Positions 9,943-23,532 are shown, counted from the first letter of the stretch. The stretch: DNA of 64,000 nt from Salvia splendens (GCF_004379255.2 NC_056035.1:31883208-31947207); one strand, 5' to 3'. Numbers and translations: made by a program. Notes: generated by a model from the letters alone, not told the origin.

Positions 9943-12639
9943 GTGGCAACTCGAAGTGTTGCAAAGCCGTTGGCTAATAACAATAAAGCATCTACTTCCT
10001 CTTACTTGACTGAGTGTTCAAATTTGTGGCATTGTAGATTGGGACATGTAAATTCAAAAGCCATTAAAAGATTAGTGAATTTAGATTTACTAAAGGCTAA
10101 TGAAGTGGATACCCAAGATAAATGTGAAATCTGTCTTGAAGCAAAAATGACTAAGTTGCCGTTTCACTCGGTTGAACGAAGCACAAAACCCGTTGAATTA
10201 ATTCACACGGACGTATGTGGTTTAAAGATGGTGCAAACTAGAGGTGGTAAAAAGTACTTTATCACTTTCATAGATGATTGCATAAGGTATTGCTACATTT
10301 ATCTTTTAAGAAGTAAAGTTGAAGCAATAGAAGCGTTTGAAAATTATAAGAACGTAGTTGAGAATCAACTTGGTTGTAAAATCAAAACGATTCGAAGCGA
10401 TAGAGGAGGCGAATATGTAGCTCCGTTTGAAGAACTATGCAACGCAAGTGGCATAATTCATCAAACAACTGCTCCCTATTCACCCCAATCTAATGGGGTT
10501 GCAGAACGCAAAAATCGAACTCTAAAAGAGATGATGAATGCACTGCTTCTGACTTCAGGATTACCACATAACATGTGGGGGGAAGCTGTTTTGACAGCCA
10601 ACTATATCTTGAATAAAATCCCTCTCAAAGGAAAAGATATTACTCCTTATGAGTTGTGGAAAGGAAGGAAGTCATCCTACAAATACCTCAAAGTGTGGGG
10701 GTATTTGGCAAAGGTGATGGTTCCTCCGCCCAAAGAAGTTACAATCGGACCTAAAACGGTTGATTGCATCTTTATTGGATATGCACTTAACAGTAGTGCA
10801 TATAGATTTGTTGTTCATAAGTCTAAAATATCGAATGTGACTGTTGGAACAACAATTGAATCAAGAAATGCTGTATTTCTTGAAAATACATTTCCTTGTA
10901 AAAAACAAGAAAATGTAGCACCTAATTCTGAAGCAAGAATTGCTGATGAAATAACGAGCTCTAAGTCATTAGATAAAGAGCCCAAATCTCGCAAGCGTGC
11001 TAGGCCTGATCCAAATGAGGCAGTAACGAGACGAAGCAATAGGGTTAGAACACCAAAATCTTTTGGTCCCGACTACATTGCCTTCATGTTGGATGAAGAA
11101 CCAACGTCTTTGAAAGTAACCTATGCAGGCCCAGATGGGCTGCATTGGAGAGAAGCTGTTCAAAGCGAAATTGACTCAATTTTGCTAAACCACACTTGGG
11201 TGTTGGTTGATCTTCCCGAAGGTGCTAAACCTCTCGGATGTAAATGAGTCCTTAAAAGGAAATTTATGGCCGATGGAACAGTTGATAAATATAAAGCCCG
11301 ATTGGTAGTCAAGGGTTTTAAAGAAAATGAAGGACATGACTTCTTTGATACGTACTCACCTGTAACGAGAATTACTTCTATAAGAGTTCTTCTCGCGATT
11401 GCTGCATTGCACAATCTTGAGATTCACCAAATGGACGTAAAAACTGCGTTTCTAAATGGTGAACTCGAAGATGAGATCTATATGGAACAACCTGAAGGTT
11501 TTGTAGTACCTGGACAAGAGAATAAGGTCTGCAAACTGGTTAAGTCCTTATATGGATTAAAATAAGCGCCGCTCCAATGATATTTAAAATTTGATAATGT
11601 AATGTTATCAAATGAATTTAAAATCAACGAGTGTGACAAGTGTGTCTATATTAAGAATACTAATAACAGATATGTTATAGTATGTCTCTACGTTGATGAC
11701 ATGTTAATCATGGGCAGTAGTACTCGAATAATTAACGAAACTAAAGCCATGTTGAAAAGAAATTTTGACATGAAGGACATGAGTCTAGCCGATGTAATTC
11801 TTGGAATGAAGATTCTAAGAACATCCGGGGGAATCACCTTAACACAGTCTCACTATGTAGAGAAAGTGCTAAAAAGATTCAATGCTTATGACAGCACGCC
11901 GGCTAAGACGCCTATAGAGCTAAATGTTCACCTTAGCAAGAACAAAGGCGAACCTGTCGCACAAGAAGATTATGCGAAGGTTATCGGGTGCATTATGTAC
12001 TTGACTAACTGTACGAGATCCGATATTGCTTGCGCCGTAAACAAGTTAGCACGCTACACGAGTAATCCAAGCAAAGAACATTGGAAAGCTCTTGTAAGGG
12101 TTTTGAGATACTTAAAACATACTCAAAATCATGGGCTGCATTTTGCAAGATACCCCTCGGTACTTGAAGGGTATTGTGATGCGAACTGAATATCCGATAA
12201 TAAAGACTCACTTTCCACTAGTGGATATGTCTTTACTATTGAGGGCGCTACTGTCTCGTGGAAATCCATGAAACAGACTTGTATAGCCCGATCAACTATG
12301 GAATCCGAGTTCATAGCTTTAGACAAAGCTGGTGAGGAAGCCGAGTGGCTTAAGAATTTCCTCGAGGACATTCCATGTTGGTCTAAACCTGTGCCTCCGG
12401 TGATGATTCACTGCGATAGCCAAGCCGCTATTGGAAGGGCGAATAATGGCTTGTACAACGGGAATTCTCGACACATTCGTCAATGACATAACACCGTGAG
12501 ACATTTGATCACAACAGGGGTGATTACAATTGACTATGTGAAGTTAATAGATAATCTAGCGGATCTGCTAACCAAAGGGTTAAACTGTGATCAAATGAAT
12601 AAGTTGCTAGAGGGAATGAGTTTGAAATCCACAACATAA
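9943..12639 (+). pseudogene. Copia integrase, reverse transcriptase and RNase H, five internal stops
   Basis: One frame encodes the integrase zinc-binding part ([13 protein letters not shown] ... CEICLEAK), the DDE core ([27 protein letters not shown]), the reverse transcriptase ([32 protein letters not shown]) and RNase H ([30 protein letters not shown]). Stops interrupt it at 11245 (TGA), 11563 (TAA), 11578 (TGA), 12187 (TGA) and 12484 (TGA); the frame ends at 12637-12639. Each stop falls where the family has Trp, Gln or Arg, so every one is explained by a single C-to-T or G-to-A transition. Not functional. Confidence 0.88.
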
Positions 12640-13197
12640 AGAATTATCATAGTGGTAACCCAACCATGATGACTGGAGATCCCAAGAACTTGGTTCAAAG
12701 GGGCAACTAAGCTATGAGAGTTCATGAGAAACACTCAACTATATCTATTCCCTAGAGAGCAATAGAGTGTCGGAAAGCTTGCCTAGTGGTGAGGCTAAGT
12801 CTATGACTTTTAATGACTCCTAAAGGATCTCGAGGAGATTGAGTTCTCAAGGAGACCGAGTAGGGCAAGATACTCGATTAGGAATCATCTATATAAGTGT
12901 GAAGTGAGGCCGCTTCAAATAACACACTTATGAACCCAAAGTGGTGTCCAAGGCCGCAAAGGACATAAAACGTGAGAACTGATGAGGTTGAGGTGTTTAA
13001 GCGTTAACACCATTATCTCGGTGCACGCCGTGGGGGATTAGTTTAAAGCATCGCGCTACTAAGCCGTCTGTGTATCCGATGGTGTCGACTATGGAGGGTT
13101 CAAAGCCAACAACTACCTATCCTTATGCTTATATTCCTCTCGGTTGAGCTTGTGTCTGCATACATATGCATTTGGCTATTTCCACTCATGTGGGGAT
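12640..13197 (+). other. Copia non-coding internal region before the 3' LTR
   Basis: No ORF of note. It ends with TGGGGAT next to the 3' LTR, a short degenerate polypurine tract. Confidence 0.6.
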
Positions 13198-14267
13198 TGT
13201 AGAAATCATGGAATAAAATATGCCCAGTCAATGGATTTTGACCAAATAATAAAAGTGATGAGACATCTAATTTTGTGAAATTAAATGATATAGCGTCGAT
13301 CTACATTTTACGTAGATAAATGTAGTATATTCACATTCTCAAATCCGATTTCCGGTGAGTGAGAAATAGTGAATTAAAGTTGGGCATAATTAGCATTTAA
13401 TTAAAGCTTGGAGTTTGAGCTTAGGGAATAATTAATTAGTGTTAATTATCCCACATAGGAGAATCGACACATCTTTTAATGTGCTTAAATTAAGTGACTT
13501 TATGTTACTTAATAATTATAGTGGACCAAGATGGGTGAAAGAGCCCACACGCGCGCGCCGCCGCCCGCCCGCCCGCCCGCTCGTGCTCGCGGTCGCGGGC
13601 CTCGGGCCCGGGCTCGGTCTCGGTCTCGGTCTCGATCTTGGACTTGGACTTGGACTTGGATCTTGGCAATTGGTTTGGGCCCGGGTTTGGACCCGTAGTA
13701 ATCTTTTTAGACCACCGCTGAGTCAGCAATCCAAGTGGCTTGACACATCGTCAAGCGTGGCACAGTCAAAGCTGCCACGTGAGAAATCTACACGCTCCAC
13801 ACGCGAAAGGCACACTCCTGCCACAAGCTTGTAACCGCCGACGGTTACGAATGCGCCATGATAAGCCTTCATGGCTTGGTTGACCCTGCATGGTGGCTTG
13901 ACCTATAAATAGGCTAGCCATTCCATTGCATTTCACACACTGAATATCCATCACAAGCATACTTTCTCTCTGCATAGTCTTTTCGAAGCTCTGCCCTCTT
14001 CCTCTTCTAGTTCGCCGGAGCTCGTTCCAACTGCGGTGTTGCAACGAACGAGACGTAGCCTTTTTATCTTTAGGGACGACGCGCCAAAACCGAGAACACT
14101 ACCGGGGCGTATCTTGTCTTGCGGAAAGAGGCCTTCCTAGACTCGGCTAAGTTCATCTTTACAGTTTCGAATTTCAATTGTAATTTTCGTTTCTGTTTTT
14201 TTCTTTCTTCGATCTTCTCTCGGGTTGTATTACGCCTGGTTAGTGTTTTATAGCTATATCTCCAACA
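13198..14267 (+). repeat. 3' LTR of the Copia element
   Basis: It begins TGTAGAAATC and ends CCAACA. It is the only complete LTR copy. A TATAAATA box at about 13903-13910 marks the U3 promoter. A GC-rich low-complexity tract near 13545-13670, with GGTCTC and GGACTT repeats, is longer than in the 5' LTR. Confidence 0.85.
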
Positions 14268-15466
14268 AATATCGCATCATAATTTTACTCCAATTATTTA
14301 TACCAAATTCAAATTTAAAAGAATATGGTCTTCGTTTATACTAAACCTGAACCCTAAAATAGTTCCACATTTTTCTAGCTTATGAGATGGACCACATTCT
14401 TCACTAATAATATTTGAATTATCTTTTCTTTCTATGTTTCTTCTACTATATCAATTTTGCATTAAAACTTGTGTCGTTCCCAAAGTTCCTATTTTTTTTA
14501 GTACAGAGCGAATATTTATTTATCGACTTACCTTTTTTTACTCACAAAATTTGAAAAAGTGAATTGGATTTATTTTACCAAATGGGTATATTTATTAAAA
14601 AATCTAAAATATGACAATATTTTCAAGAACTATTGGAGCTATTTATCTATTTCATTTTGGATTTTAGAGTATCATTGTAGATAGCCTAAAGACTATAATA
14701 CAACACCAATAAAAAAAGTTCACAAAATTTAATTAAAGGTGTGGAACTTACCCGAAGTGGAGGAGCTGACATGGGATGGAAGCAATGTTTTCTTTTCCCT
14801 TACTATATGAGCGAATATAATTGAACTTTCCAAAAAAAATACCCATTTGGTCTTCTATTGTCTTGTTTCGTTACTATCCAAAAATGCTTCTTATTCCTAT
14901 ACATGTCATGTTAATGATGCTATTCTACAAAGAAGCAACTAACTGCAATTGCTACAATTGAATCTTAAAAATTTTCAAGCTTAGTTTATAAGTGAAGGGA
15001 TTTTCTAAAAAGAACTCTCAGCTGGTCTACTGCAAACAAATATATATAATTACCAAAAAAATCTCAATCCCAGTCTGTCTTAAATTGTTTTATTCCAAAT
15101 ATTACAACTAAAACAAAAATGCTAATAAAAGGAGAAAAAGAAAAGCAAGTACTCATGAGTCATGAGCATGAAGAAGACAGCACACCAGAAATAGAATAAA
15201 GCAATCTCTTTTCTTAGTCAAAATTCCCAAAGAAAAAAAAAGAAAGGGGTAAAAGATTATAATTGGAGTATAAAAAAAAACAGAAAATGGGTTGGTTGAA
15301 AATGATAAAATTGAGATGAGCAAGAAGCCCATTATTGCATGTGCAGCCCAATCCCACAATTGAAGCAACAGAGAAAGACATTATTTATAATTAGAAAAAT
15401 ACAGAAGTCATGTGGCATGTGTTTGTAATTATCGTCACAATAAAGAAACACAAATACACCGCTAAG
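14268..15466. other. AT-rich spacer with a decayed Stowaway-like MITE
   Basis: A stretch around 14375-14515 resembles the inner part of the Stowaway-like elements seen elsewhere here (CATTAAAACTTGTGTCGTTCCC), but clear termini are lost. No gene seen. Confidence 0.35.
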
Positions 15467-15474
15467 CTATAAAA
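15467..15474 (+). promoter_or_regulatory. TATA box of the RING-H2 gene (predicted)
   Basis: CTATAAAAC lies just before a CA microsatellite (about 15473-15490) and about 640 bases before the start codon. A 5' UTR intron is likely, with donor after CATTCAAG at 15654 and acceptor TTTTAGCAG at about 16061. Confidence 0.45.
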
Positions 15475-16113
15475 CACACACACACACACAGTTGCTTTTG
15501 CAGTCTTTCCTGCATTTCTCCAATCTCAAGCTTTAGCTTTAAATGTGTATGCATATATTTTATATCTTACTTTACAGATAAATGATAATGCAATGTTATC
15601 GCCTCCATTCTGTATAGGATTCATTCATCTGGATCACAGCTTCTCACATTCAAGGTGCTTTTTTATTTAATTTTGTTTCTTCATTTTCCTGATTTTTGTC
15701 TAACTAGATTTGTAGGATTCGGTATTTTTTTAGGTAATGCGTTTACTTTGATTTGTAGGAGCTTGATATTCTTTTGTTTGCGAATCTCAATCAATGCATT
15801 GTGAAATCAAATGACACGATCGCTTTTCTTTTCATTGATTCAATTCTCGAGTTGATCTAATGTCGGTGCTGTTTTGTGCTTTAATCATTTGGTCAAATTC
15901 AACGGTTTTTAGCTAATCTTCTTCGCATTGCCTAAATCCAATGCAAATTACTGAAGCGAGTGGATTGATTTATACTTTTGTTTTGTAGCAGTTAAAAGAG
16001 TGATTGAGAATGAAAGGAGGCTTGATTTTTGTGTTGATCGTTTATCGCCTTGTTTTAGCAGATTCCTTCATTTTTGTATAATACCTTAGCTTGGGAGTTG
16101 GGAAGAAGCAAAG

Positions 16114-16983
16114 ATGTCGAGTCATTGGTGTTATAATTGCCAAGAACCTGTGTCTCTCAGGGGCCCGAATCTCGTTTGTGCCAACTGCGATAGAGGTTTC
16201 GTTCAAGAGCTCGATGATGCGATTAGTACGAACGCCCCGAGGCCAGGGTACATGGAAGCCATCTCGAATTTCCTCAGACAGCAAAGGGGGGAGGCGATTG
16301 ATGGCAATTCACTCCTCGTGTTTAGTGGAGACATGCCGGTTAGAATGCCTGGCATTTTGGAGTTTCTCAATGAAACTCTTGGTTTCAGACGGGAAACCGG
16401 GGGTGACTATTTTGTAGGGCCGGGAGTCGAGGAGTTTCTCCAACATGTCACGCAGAGTGATCAACGCGTGCCTCCCCCGGCCTCAAGATCCTCCATCGAT
16501 GCCTTACCGACCATCAAGATTTTGAAGAAGCATGTTCGTGCTGACTCCACCTGCGCTGTTTGCAGAGAAGATTTCCAGCTGGGATCTCCGGTGAGGAAGC
16601 TACCGTGTAAGCATTTGTACCACTCAGATTGTATAGTGCCATGGTTAGAGCAACGAGCTTCGTGCCCAGTCTGTCGCCAGGAGCTGATCACTCAGCAACT
16701 AGGCAACAACGACTGCAATAGTCACAACTTGTGGGGCCAAATCCGAAGAAGCAGAAGGTGGAGCAGGAGATGGAGTCGGAGAGAGGAAACAGCAGCAGCA
16801 GAAGCAGCAACAGCAACAGAGAGTGAGGGAACACGAAGGAGGAGGAGGTGGTCTTTCTTGTGGCCTTTTCGTTCATCTCGGTCCAATTCTAACCGTGGTG
16901 AGACAGTCGAACCAATCCCAGTTGCATACCATGAACATAACCAGCATGAAGACTACTACTCATACTGGCCTTTTGAATATTGA
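16114..16983 (+). CDS. RING-H2 E3 ubiquitin-protein ligase (RING1/RHC1A-like)
   Basis: This intact single-exon protein of 289 residues has two zinc modules. The N-terminal zinc ribbon uses Cys6, Cys9, Cys22 and Cys25 (HWCYNCQEPV, LVCANCDRGF). The RING-H2 finger spans residues 147-187 (CAVCREDF, CKHLYHSDCIVPWLEQ, CPVCR) and has all eight ligands. This order is that of plant RING1/RHC1A-type ligases, which pass ubiquitin from an E2 to substrates. The tail is Arg/Ser-rich (residues 211-259) and ends in an acidic-aromatic stretch. No signal peptide or membrane segment is visible, so a soluble cytosolic or nuclear protein is likely. The substrate cannot be inferred. The gene converges on the broken SPT6 3' end. 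Confidence 0.92.
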   Translation: MSSHWCYNCQEPVSLRGPNLVCANCDRGFVQELDDAISTNAPRPGYMEAISNFLRQQRGEAIDGNSLLVFSGDMPVRMPGILEFLNETLGFRRETGGDYFVGPGVEEFLQHVTQSDQRVPPPASRSSIDALPTIKILKKHVRADSTCAVCREDFQLGSPVRKLPCKHLYHSDCIVPWLEQRASCPVCRQELITQQLGNNDCNSHNLWGQIRRSRRWSRRWSRREETAAAEAATATESEGTRRRRRWSFLWPFRSSRSNSNRGETVEPIPVAYHEHNQHEDYYSYWPFEY

Positions 16984-17606
16984 TCTTAATCAATAACAAC
17001 AAATCCTGCTGTCCCTTCACATTATGTGTGATCCTAGAATTCATCATCTATGTGATAGAATAAATGTGTGGACATGTTCAATCTTCATCATTGTTATTTA
17101 TTCATCTGCACATTGCCTTTTTGTATTATTATCAGTTCGAGTGAATTGTTGAAGAAAGAAAGCTAGGAGCTAAACGCCTTCTTCAATGAGAGTGTTGCGT
17201 ATACCCCATCATAAACTTTCATCGTCAATGTAAAAAATGATGGTCCAAGAGAACTAGGACGTATGACACTTTCACCAGGATCCTTGTCAGCCAAGAGGAA
17301 TCAAAGGGTGTCACAACTCAAAAGCATTGAAACAGGAAGACTTAGTAGCAATGCACTAGGCTATTACAAAATATTGTAAATGCACTTTTGGCGAAGTATC
17401 ACAATTTGGACGCAATAGAATGAATCCTCACCAGTTATGAATTACACTTCCCATGGGAATGTACCTTAGATTAAGAGGTGATCATCACACCAAATCAAAT
17501 CTAAGAAAAAATTATTATGTACTCCCAATTCCTAATAAATATCAGAACACATAAGCAGACCCACAAATGAATCACTAAAGACTATAATAGAGGATTACAA
17601 CAAACC

Positions 17607-18769
17607 TTTATCGCTGCATCACACATTATATTTTGGAAGTGTGGGTGAACGATCATCCTCGGCTTGAAACGCTTCTTAGCAAGCTCCTTCTCCTTGCGAG
17701 CTTTTTCCTGCACACTTGGCAAAGTGCTGCGTTCTTCATGATAGTAAGGATCTGTCATTCTGCGACTCTGATATCGGTTACTCCTCATATCACTTTCTCT
17801 ACAAGTTAAAAACACCTGATAGCAGTTCTTCTGAATTGATTTAATTCTGCAAGTCAAAATATCACCATCACACAGCTTATTACTTAAATCATGAATATCC
17901 CTCCAATCATCCATATAATCCTCCTTACTGAGGATGCCAGTTAATCCAGATTCAAGGACACAACTTGCTCTCCGAGCTTGTACGTTTCGAACCGTGGCCT
18001 GCACAATTCTTCCTTCAGAGAGTGCCTCTTCAGTCTCTCCGGTGATCATGTGTAAAAGCTCATCCTGACATGGTTCTGCAAATGGTCTACGGCGATCCTG
18101 AAAGCCTTCCATCAATTCCAATCTAATATCATTAAGGGTTTCTTTCTTGTTCGGATGATTTTTCTGTTCAGCATATTCATGAACATCTACAGCTCTCAGT
18201 AAATGTGGTTTTTCCCTGACATGCTCGATTGCCATTTCCAGGACATCGTCGTCATCATTCCCATCCTCCAGATAAATATCGTTGGCCAAATCTTGTGCGA
18301 GAATGTATGATTCCGGATGAACTCTGGTTTCATCTAACAGATCAATAAATAGACTACTACTGGAAGTCAATCCGCTACGTCGCACTCGGAGGAAGCCAAC
18401 TGCATTAATAAAAACCTTTTTTCCAAGCCCTTGAGATTGCAACAGGTCTTTCCTAGTGAAGATGGCACCTGCTCTTACTAGGGACCTCTGGAGAGAAGCT
18501 GCTTTTCTGGGACCTAGCCCACAAATAAAGTGTAGAGGGGCAAATAACCATTCATAAGTGGCGGCCAAATTAATATCAAGGCCCACCTGGTTAGTTACAT
18601 CAACCATCACTTGTTCAACCATTCCATACTTCTCATCAGGAGTAAGAAAGTTCTCCAAAGGATTAAGCTTCCAAGATAATCTCTCTTTACCCGGCCCACA
18701 CAATGTGGCAACCATTGCTAATGGGTTCTGAAGATGACGTCCAAGACCCACAGCACGTCTAATGGTACC
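17607..18769 (-). pseudogene. SPT6: SPT6 relic exon: DLD/HhH/S1 domains
   Basis: The longest preserved SPT6 exon. The acceptor is CCATTTCAG before GTACC (18769) and the donor follows GCAATAAAG-like sequence near 17606. The frame is open for nearly 390 codons and includes MVATLCGPGKERLSWKL, YGMVEQVMVDVTNQVGLDIN, the helix-hairpin-helix and an S1 RNA-binding fold (RIVQATVRNVQARRASCVLE). The surviving open frame suggests that pseudogenisation is not very old. Confidence 0.85.
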
Positions 18770-21700
18770 TGAAATGGGGAGGGGAGGGGGGTGGGGGGAT
18801 AAGTAAGCTGAAAAAAACAATGCAGAGAAACTGGCATAGTACTATGGAGGAAGTGTGGCAAAAGGGACAAGTTACCATGCAAACGAATTCAATATACCTT
18901 CTTGTGAAGGAAGCTGATCAACTGAGACGCGGGAATTTTCATATAGATGCGGAAGAGATTCATCGCAAAAGACAACATTCAGATTATCCATCTCATGGCC
19001 AACATCTCGAGGATTATCTTCCACCATCTTGAACATTATCTGATGACAGAATGGGCAATAATATAAAGAGTCACCTCAAATATTTTTCAGAGTTAATGAG
19101 AAAGGAATTCAAAATAACAGGAATAGAGATGTACTTCATACAAATATTAAATATGTGATAATAAGAACAAAAAAATAATGCAACTGTGTACCTCATATAT
19201 GCCATCCTTCAACCGTGTACAAGACAAATTAGTAGCTCCTAAAACTACAATATGTGGTTGATGGTCCATCATAAACTTTCGCACTCTCTGCTGATCATTT
19301 CTTTTTACATTGCTGTTCATTGCCACTTTGGCCGCGAATGCTGATGGAACCGGCATGCAATACATCCAAAACTTCTCCAGATGAATCCAACATCACAAAG
19401 GTTGTCGCTGGCTTTCCAGGGCCCAACAGCAAGCCATAACCCTGGGTGCAGTTTCTTCATCATAACGGGCATCATTTTCTTTCCGTTGGTATGGTGCAAC
19501 AGATACTTTATCCCACAATAGTCTCCCATAATCTGAGAGTAACCATGATTTAGCTCTACTTGTCAGCAATGATCTTGCTTCTTTTCCCATTGAAGGAAGA
19601 AGAAAATTGTTTAATGCATCATTAAGAATCAGTTTCCTTTGCTCATTCCATAACTGAGCAGATTTACTTACACCATCACTCAAATAATAATCATTTGAGT
19701 CGCTTATTAACTTATCAAGGACTACTTGAGGCAGCTAGATAGAAACTTGCAAAAGCTTCTCCTCCTCAGCTTTCTGAATCAAAAGCCATTGAGCATCCTC
19801 AAATCTGTTAAGTGGTTTGTCCCTCAACCACTTAATTCCATAAAACTGGTGAAAAGAATCAATAGCTGTGTTTCCATCAGGTGTAGGACTAGTTGACACT
19901 ACTGCGTTGTCCATAAAGATACTGCGTACATGTTTCCGAACACATGGTTCAAAGCTAATCTCAACGGCGGCCTGTTTTATCATGAGAAGTTAAAGTATAC
20001 AGTTTAAACTATATAAAATCCATCCCTGCATAAAACAATTACAGTACCAAATAAGAAAATTTCTACATACCATGTGCCTTGCACCTTTCAACACCGCTTG
20101 AGGTGTCTCAAACATTGTACAGGTGAAATTAGAAGCCATTTCCTCTGGTGTTTCCTTAGCATCCTCCAATTCATCCATTCTCTGGAAAGAACAAAGCCCA
20201 CTTCATCAAACCATAAAAAGAATGAAGCCCACTTCATCAAACCATAAAAGAAGGGCTTCACAAATAAAATTCCTACCATTTTTTCCAGAGATATCTGCAC
20301 AAACCAAATTGCTCAGAGCTGTAACCAAATTTGCTTGCAACCTCCCACAGTCCAGCTTTGCTACAAATGCTGTAATGTGATTTTCTCTTTGGTCTTTTAA
20401 ACTGCCCTTCATCTAGCAAAACTAACCCTGTAGGGAAATGCAAATTAAATTTTGAGTCTACATCATCCACTTCTCTTTCTAAATCAACAGCTTCGAGCGA
20501 CTTAATGATTGATTGAAAGAGCTGTTCATTTAATCTTAGGCGTGTCTCGTCGTACACTCTTCTTTTCTCTTCTTCAAACAGCTTAATGTAGTATGACTGA
20601 AGAGCACTTTTTCTTTTCAGTAGAAGAAGCCACTTCTGATCCAAGTCCTGAATTGCCCAAAGCACCTGCAGCACAATGACAATACTACTTTTAGTGTCTC
20701 CATAAAGTCGCAAGCTGGTCCTCCATCTATGAAGTATTGAAAGTCAAATGCACAAATTACAAACAAAGTTTTCTAACATGAAATTAGCTTAGCTACTTAA
20801 TAGGTTTTCATAAATAACCAAGCACAATAGTGACGAGCAAACATATCGATGAAAGGGAACAAGACTTTGGACTTTAAACGGTTAACCTACCACTAAGCCA
20901 TGCTTATGAGGAGATAGAAGAACAAGGAATAAGCAATTAATATGAAATGTGCACCTGGTGCCACTTCAGCGCAGGCTTTTGGTTAATATCAGTTTCAATG
21001 CCAGTTTCAGGTTCAGTTGGATCCTTTAAAAGGCTTAATATTTCCTCTTTCCTGTACATAGCAATGAATGGAACCTACAATATGGATATAAATAGGTCAG
21101 CAAACAAATAGGAGACTTATCCTGCATTGTAGTCATTTAATATGATATGAAGTAATTAACGATAATAACAAATTTTATTACAAAAACATGCATCTAACTT
21201 CTGAACGTGAATCAACTCCAAGAATCTAGCTATATGCCGCTTCATCTCTGCTGTTGAAAAAAGGTAGCACACCACTGACAAGTTGATTGCATATCCACTC
21301 GGTCTCCATTTTGACACTGAACTCATCTGTTGGGGGGTGGCCTGTACTTCCCTCAGATATCTACATAGAAAGGTATGAATTTACAACCACAAACATAGCA
21401 TATGACACAAATATGCCACATGATACTCAGTATACCTGCATTCTTTCAGGAATATCGATTTCCCTAATTTGATCATCCTTTTCTGTCATGTACTTTTCAG
21501 AAAGTACACTAGGATCAAACTGATCTTCAAGACTACTTTCGCTAGTTTCACCAAACCTGCCCCTCACATCTATCTTGCGAAGCCTCAGAAGGTCTTCAAC
21601 ATCACCAAAAATTTCATGCGCTTCCTGGAGTGCGGATGAAGAAATCCCTGGGAGCTGTCCGCTTTTCTTAGGTTTCTTTCTCCTTCATACAGATGTGAAA

Positions 21701-23109
21701 TTTTACAACATAAAATCTAAAGCCACATACACAAATATAGGGTCTGTGGACATACCTCACAGGTATCTCATCAACTTCTTCGTCAACAATAAAATCAGCC
21801 ATCTCATCCTCCTCACCAACGTCTGCATCCTCTTCTTCTTCAAGAAGTCCATCCTCCTCTGCAATATCCTCAAGAGATTGCCCTATGATAGTTGAGAAAA
21901 CACAAGATCAAGGATAATCCTGTATTTCTAAATGCTCATTGAAGGAAATACTTGCACTGGTAATTTTTACCATAATCATCACCAAACAAGCTATGCTTGA
22001 GCTTCTCCTCACCAGTACGCCCAACCTTCCCACTTCCATTAAATTCTTCTTCATCAGAAAACCTGGACGGCTCTTCTTCTGCTTCCTTCCTAGCCTTTTT
22101 CAGTCTCTTAAACTTCTTACTCTCCTGATAATTAATAAATATAAAAGCTCAAAATTCCAGAGCAAAATCCAAGATTTCCTGCAGGAAAAAATTGAAGGGA
22201 TAAATGTTGAACGACTATAAAAAGGACAAAAGATGATGAACTGACAAGCATTGGACGATTGACAGATATATTGCTTTCCTGGAGGAGTTCGTAATCATCC
22301 TCATCAAGCATGAATTGATCCCTATGTTCAATCAATTGATTATCATGAGAACAAAAATAAGCTGTCCGTCTGTAATGGTGAAAAGTTTTATATCCACAAT
22401 CTACAAAATAAAGAAGGCCTTGTTATTGAGAATAAAAGTAGCAACCTTTTCTTTCGCTTCCTTTTCTTCTGCTCCTCATCACTATCAACTCGATCTTCTT
22501 CCTCATCCTCTCCTTCCTCGATATCATCCACTATAAATCCATCCTTTTCATATTCATCCCGTACTTCCTCTAATCAAAAATAGAGGAGTTCCATCAGATA
22601 TCCACCAATAAAATAGAAAAACGAATGAAAAGACAAATGGTTGGTGTCTGCAATACAATCCAAGGTGCATAATTCAGAGCAATCCCACCGACCAACTATT
22701 TAAAGAGCACAGCAGTCTTAACGATAAATAATTGAAATATAAAACATTAGGTAATCCACTCCAAGAACACGCATATGATTTATATCCAAAACCAGATCAT
22801 GATTTATATCCCCCAACCCCCAAAAATATGAAGTGAACTTTTTTAATTGCATGCACTAGAACCCTCGTCGTGCTTAAGCCAAAATGTTTTAATCCAATTT
22901 TAGTAACAAAAAGAATTAGGTTTGCTAACTCACTTAAAACAGATGTATTTTTTGTAGAATGCAAGAGAGGAACCACAGCATAATTTCACAATATCAACAT
23001 CCCAAAAAGTTAATAGAAATTGCAAGTGTACGGCTTTCGGGAATATGAGAGAACAAAAATTGGCGTACCATCGTCTTCTTCATCGTCATCGTTACGATCA
23101 CCACCTCGG

Positions 23110-23532
23110 TGTTACGACTTTTCCCCGCGACTTCCCTATCTTAGCTCGTAACACCAAATCTACCTAGCTTCAGCGAATAGAACGCGATCGCAACACAATG
23201 AATGATCAATGAAATGATTTGATTTAACGAACAACAATCGAATGTTTATACAATTTGAAGGAATGAACGAAGAGGAACTCTAGATCCACGATCTAAGCTC
23301 ACAATCACACAATTCAACAACCACACAAAAAGAATGACTTCTAACTACTTATACTCTGCTTCTTAGCTCGCCTCTTCTTCCACGTCAGTTAGTATCCACG
23401 TAGTGCGCCTTTTACACGTCATTGCCTCGTCATTATTGCCACGTCACTGCCAGCTCGGCTTTTATTTAATATGCTAGCTCCTCACGGTTGCATGCATGTG
23501 TTTATCATACTTCCACAATCATGCATGCAACA
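23110..23532 (-). repeat. 3' LTR of the Gypsy element
   Basis: It is 423 bp, starts TGTTACGAC and ends GCAACA on the plus strand. It is nearly identical to 28012-28434. Confidence 0.93.

Larger units (their letters stand above)
7032..14267 (+). mobile_element. Degenerate Ty1/Copia LTR retrotransposon
   Basis: The element is bounded by two related LTRs, both starting TGTAGAAATC (7032 and 13198), the right one ending CCAACA at 14267. Gag, protease, integrase, reverse transcriptase and RNase H lie between in Copia order. The left LTR contains a nested Harbinger derivative and lacks its last ~436 bp, including the TATA box, the primer-binding site and the start of gag. Pol has five stops and one frameshift, so the element is dead. 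A 5-bp target duplication is not evident (GCAAT before, AATAT after). Confidence 0.9.

Noticed and set aside
7032..14267. Treating the Copia element as intact and potentially active
   Set aside because: It lacks a 5' TATA box and primer site and has five stops plus a frameshift in pol.
18820..19032. Plus-strand 70-codon ORF
   Set aside because: Antisense to an SPT6 relic exon that reads clearly on the minus strand.
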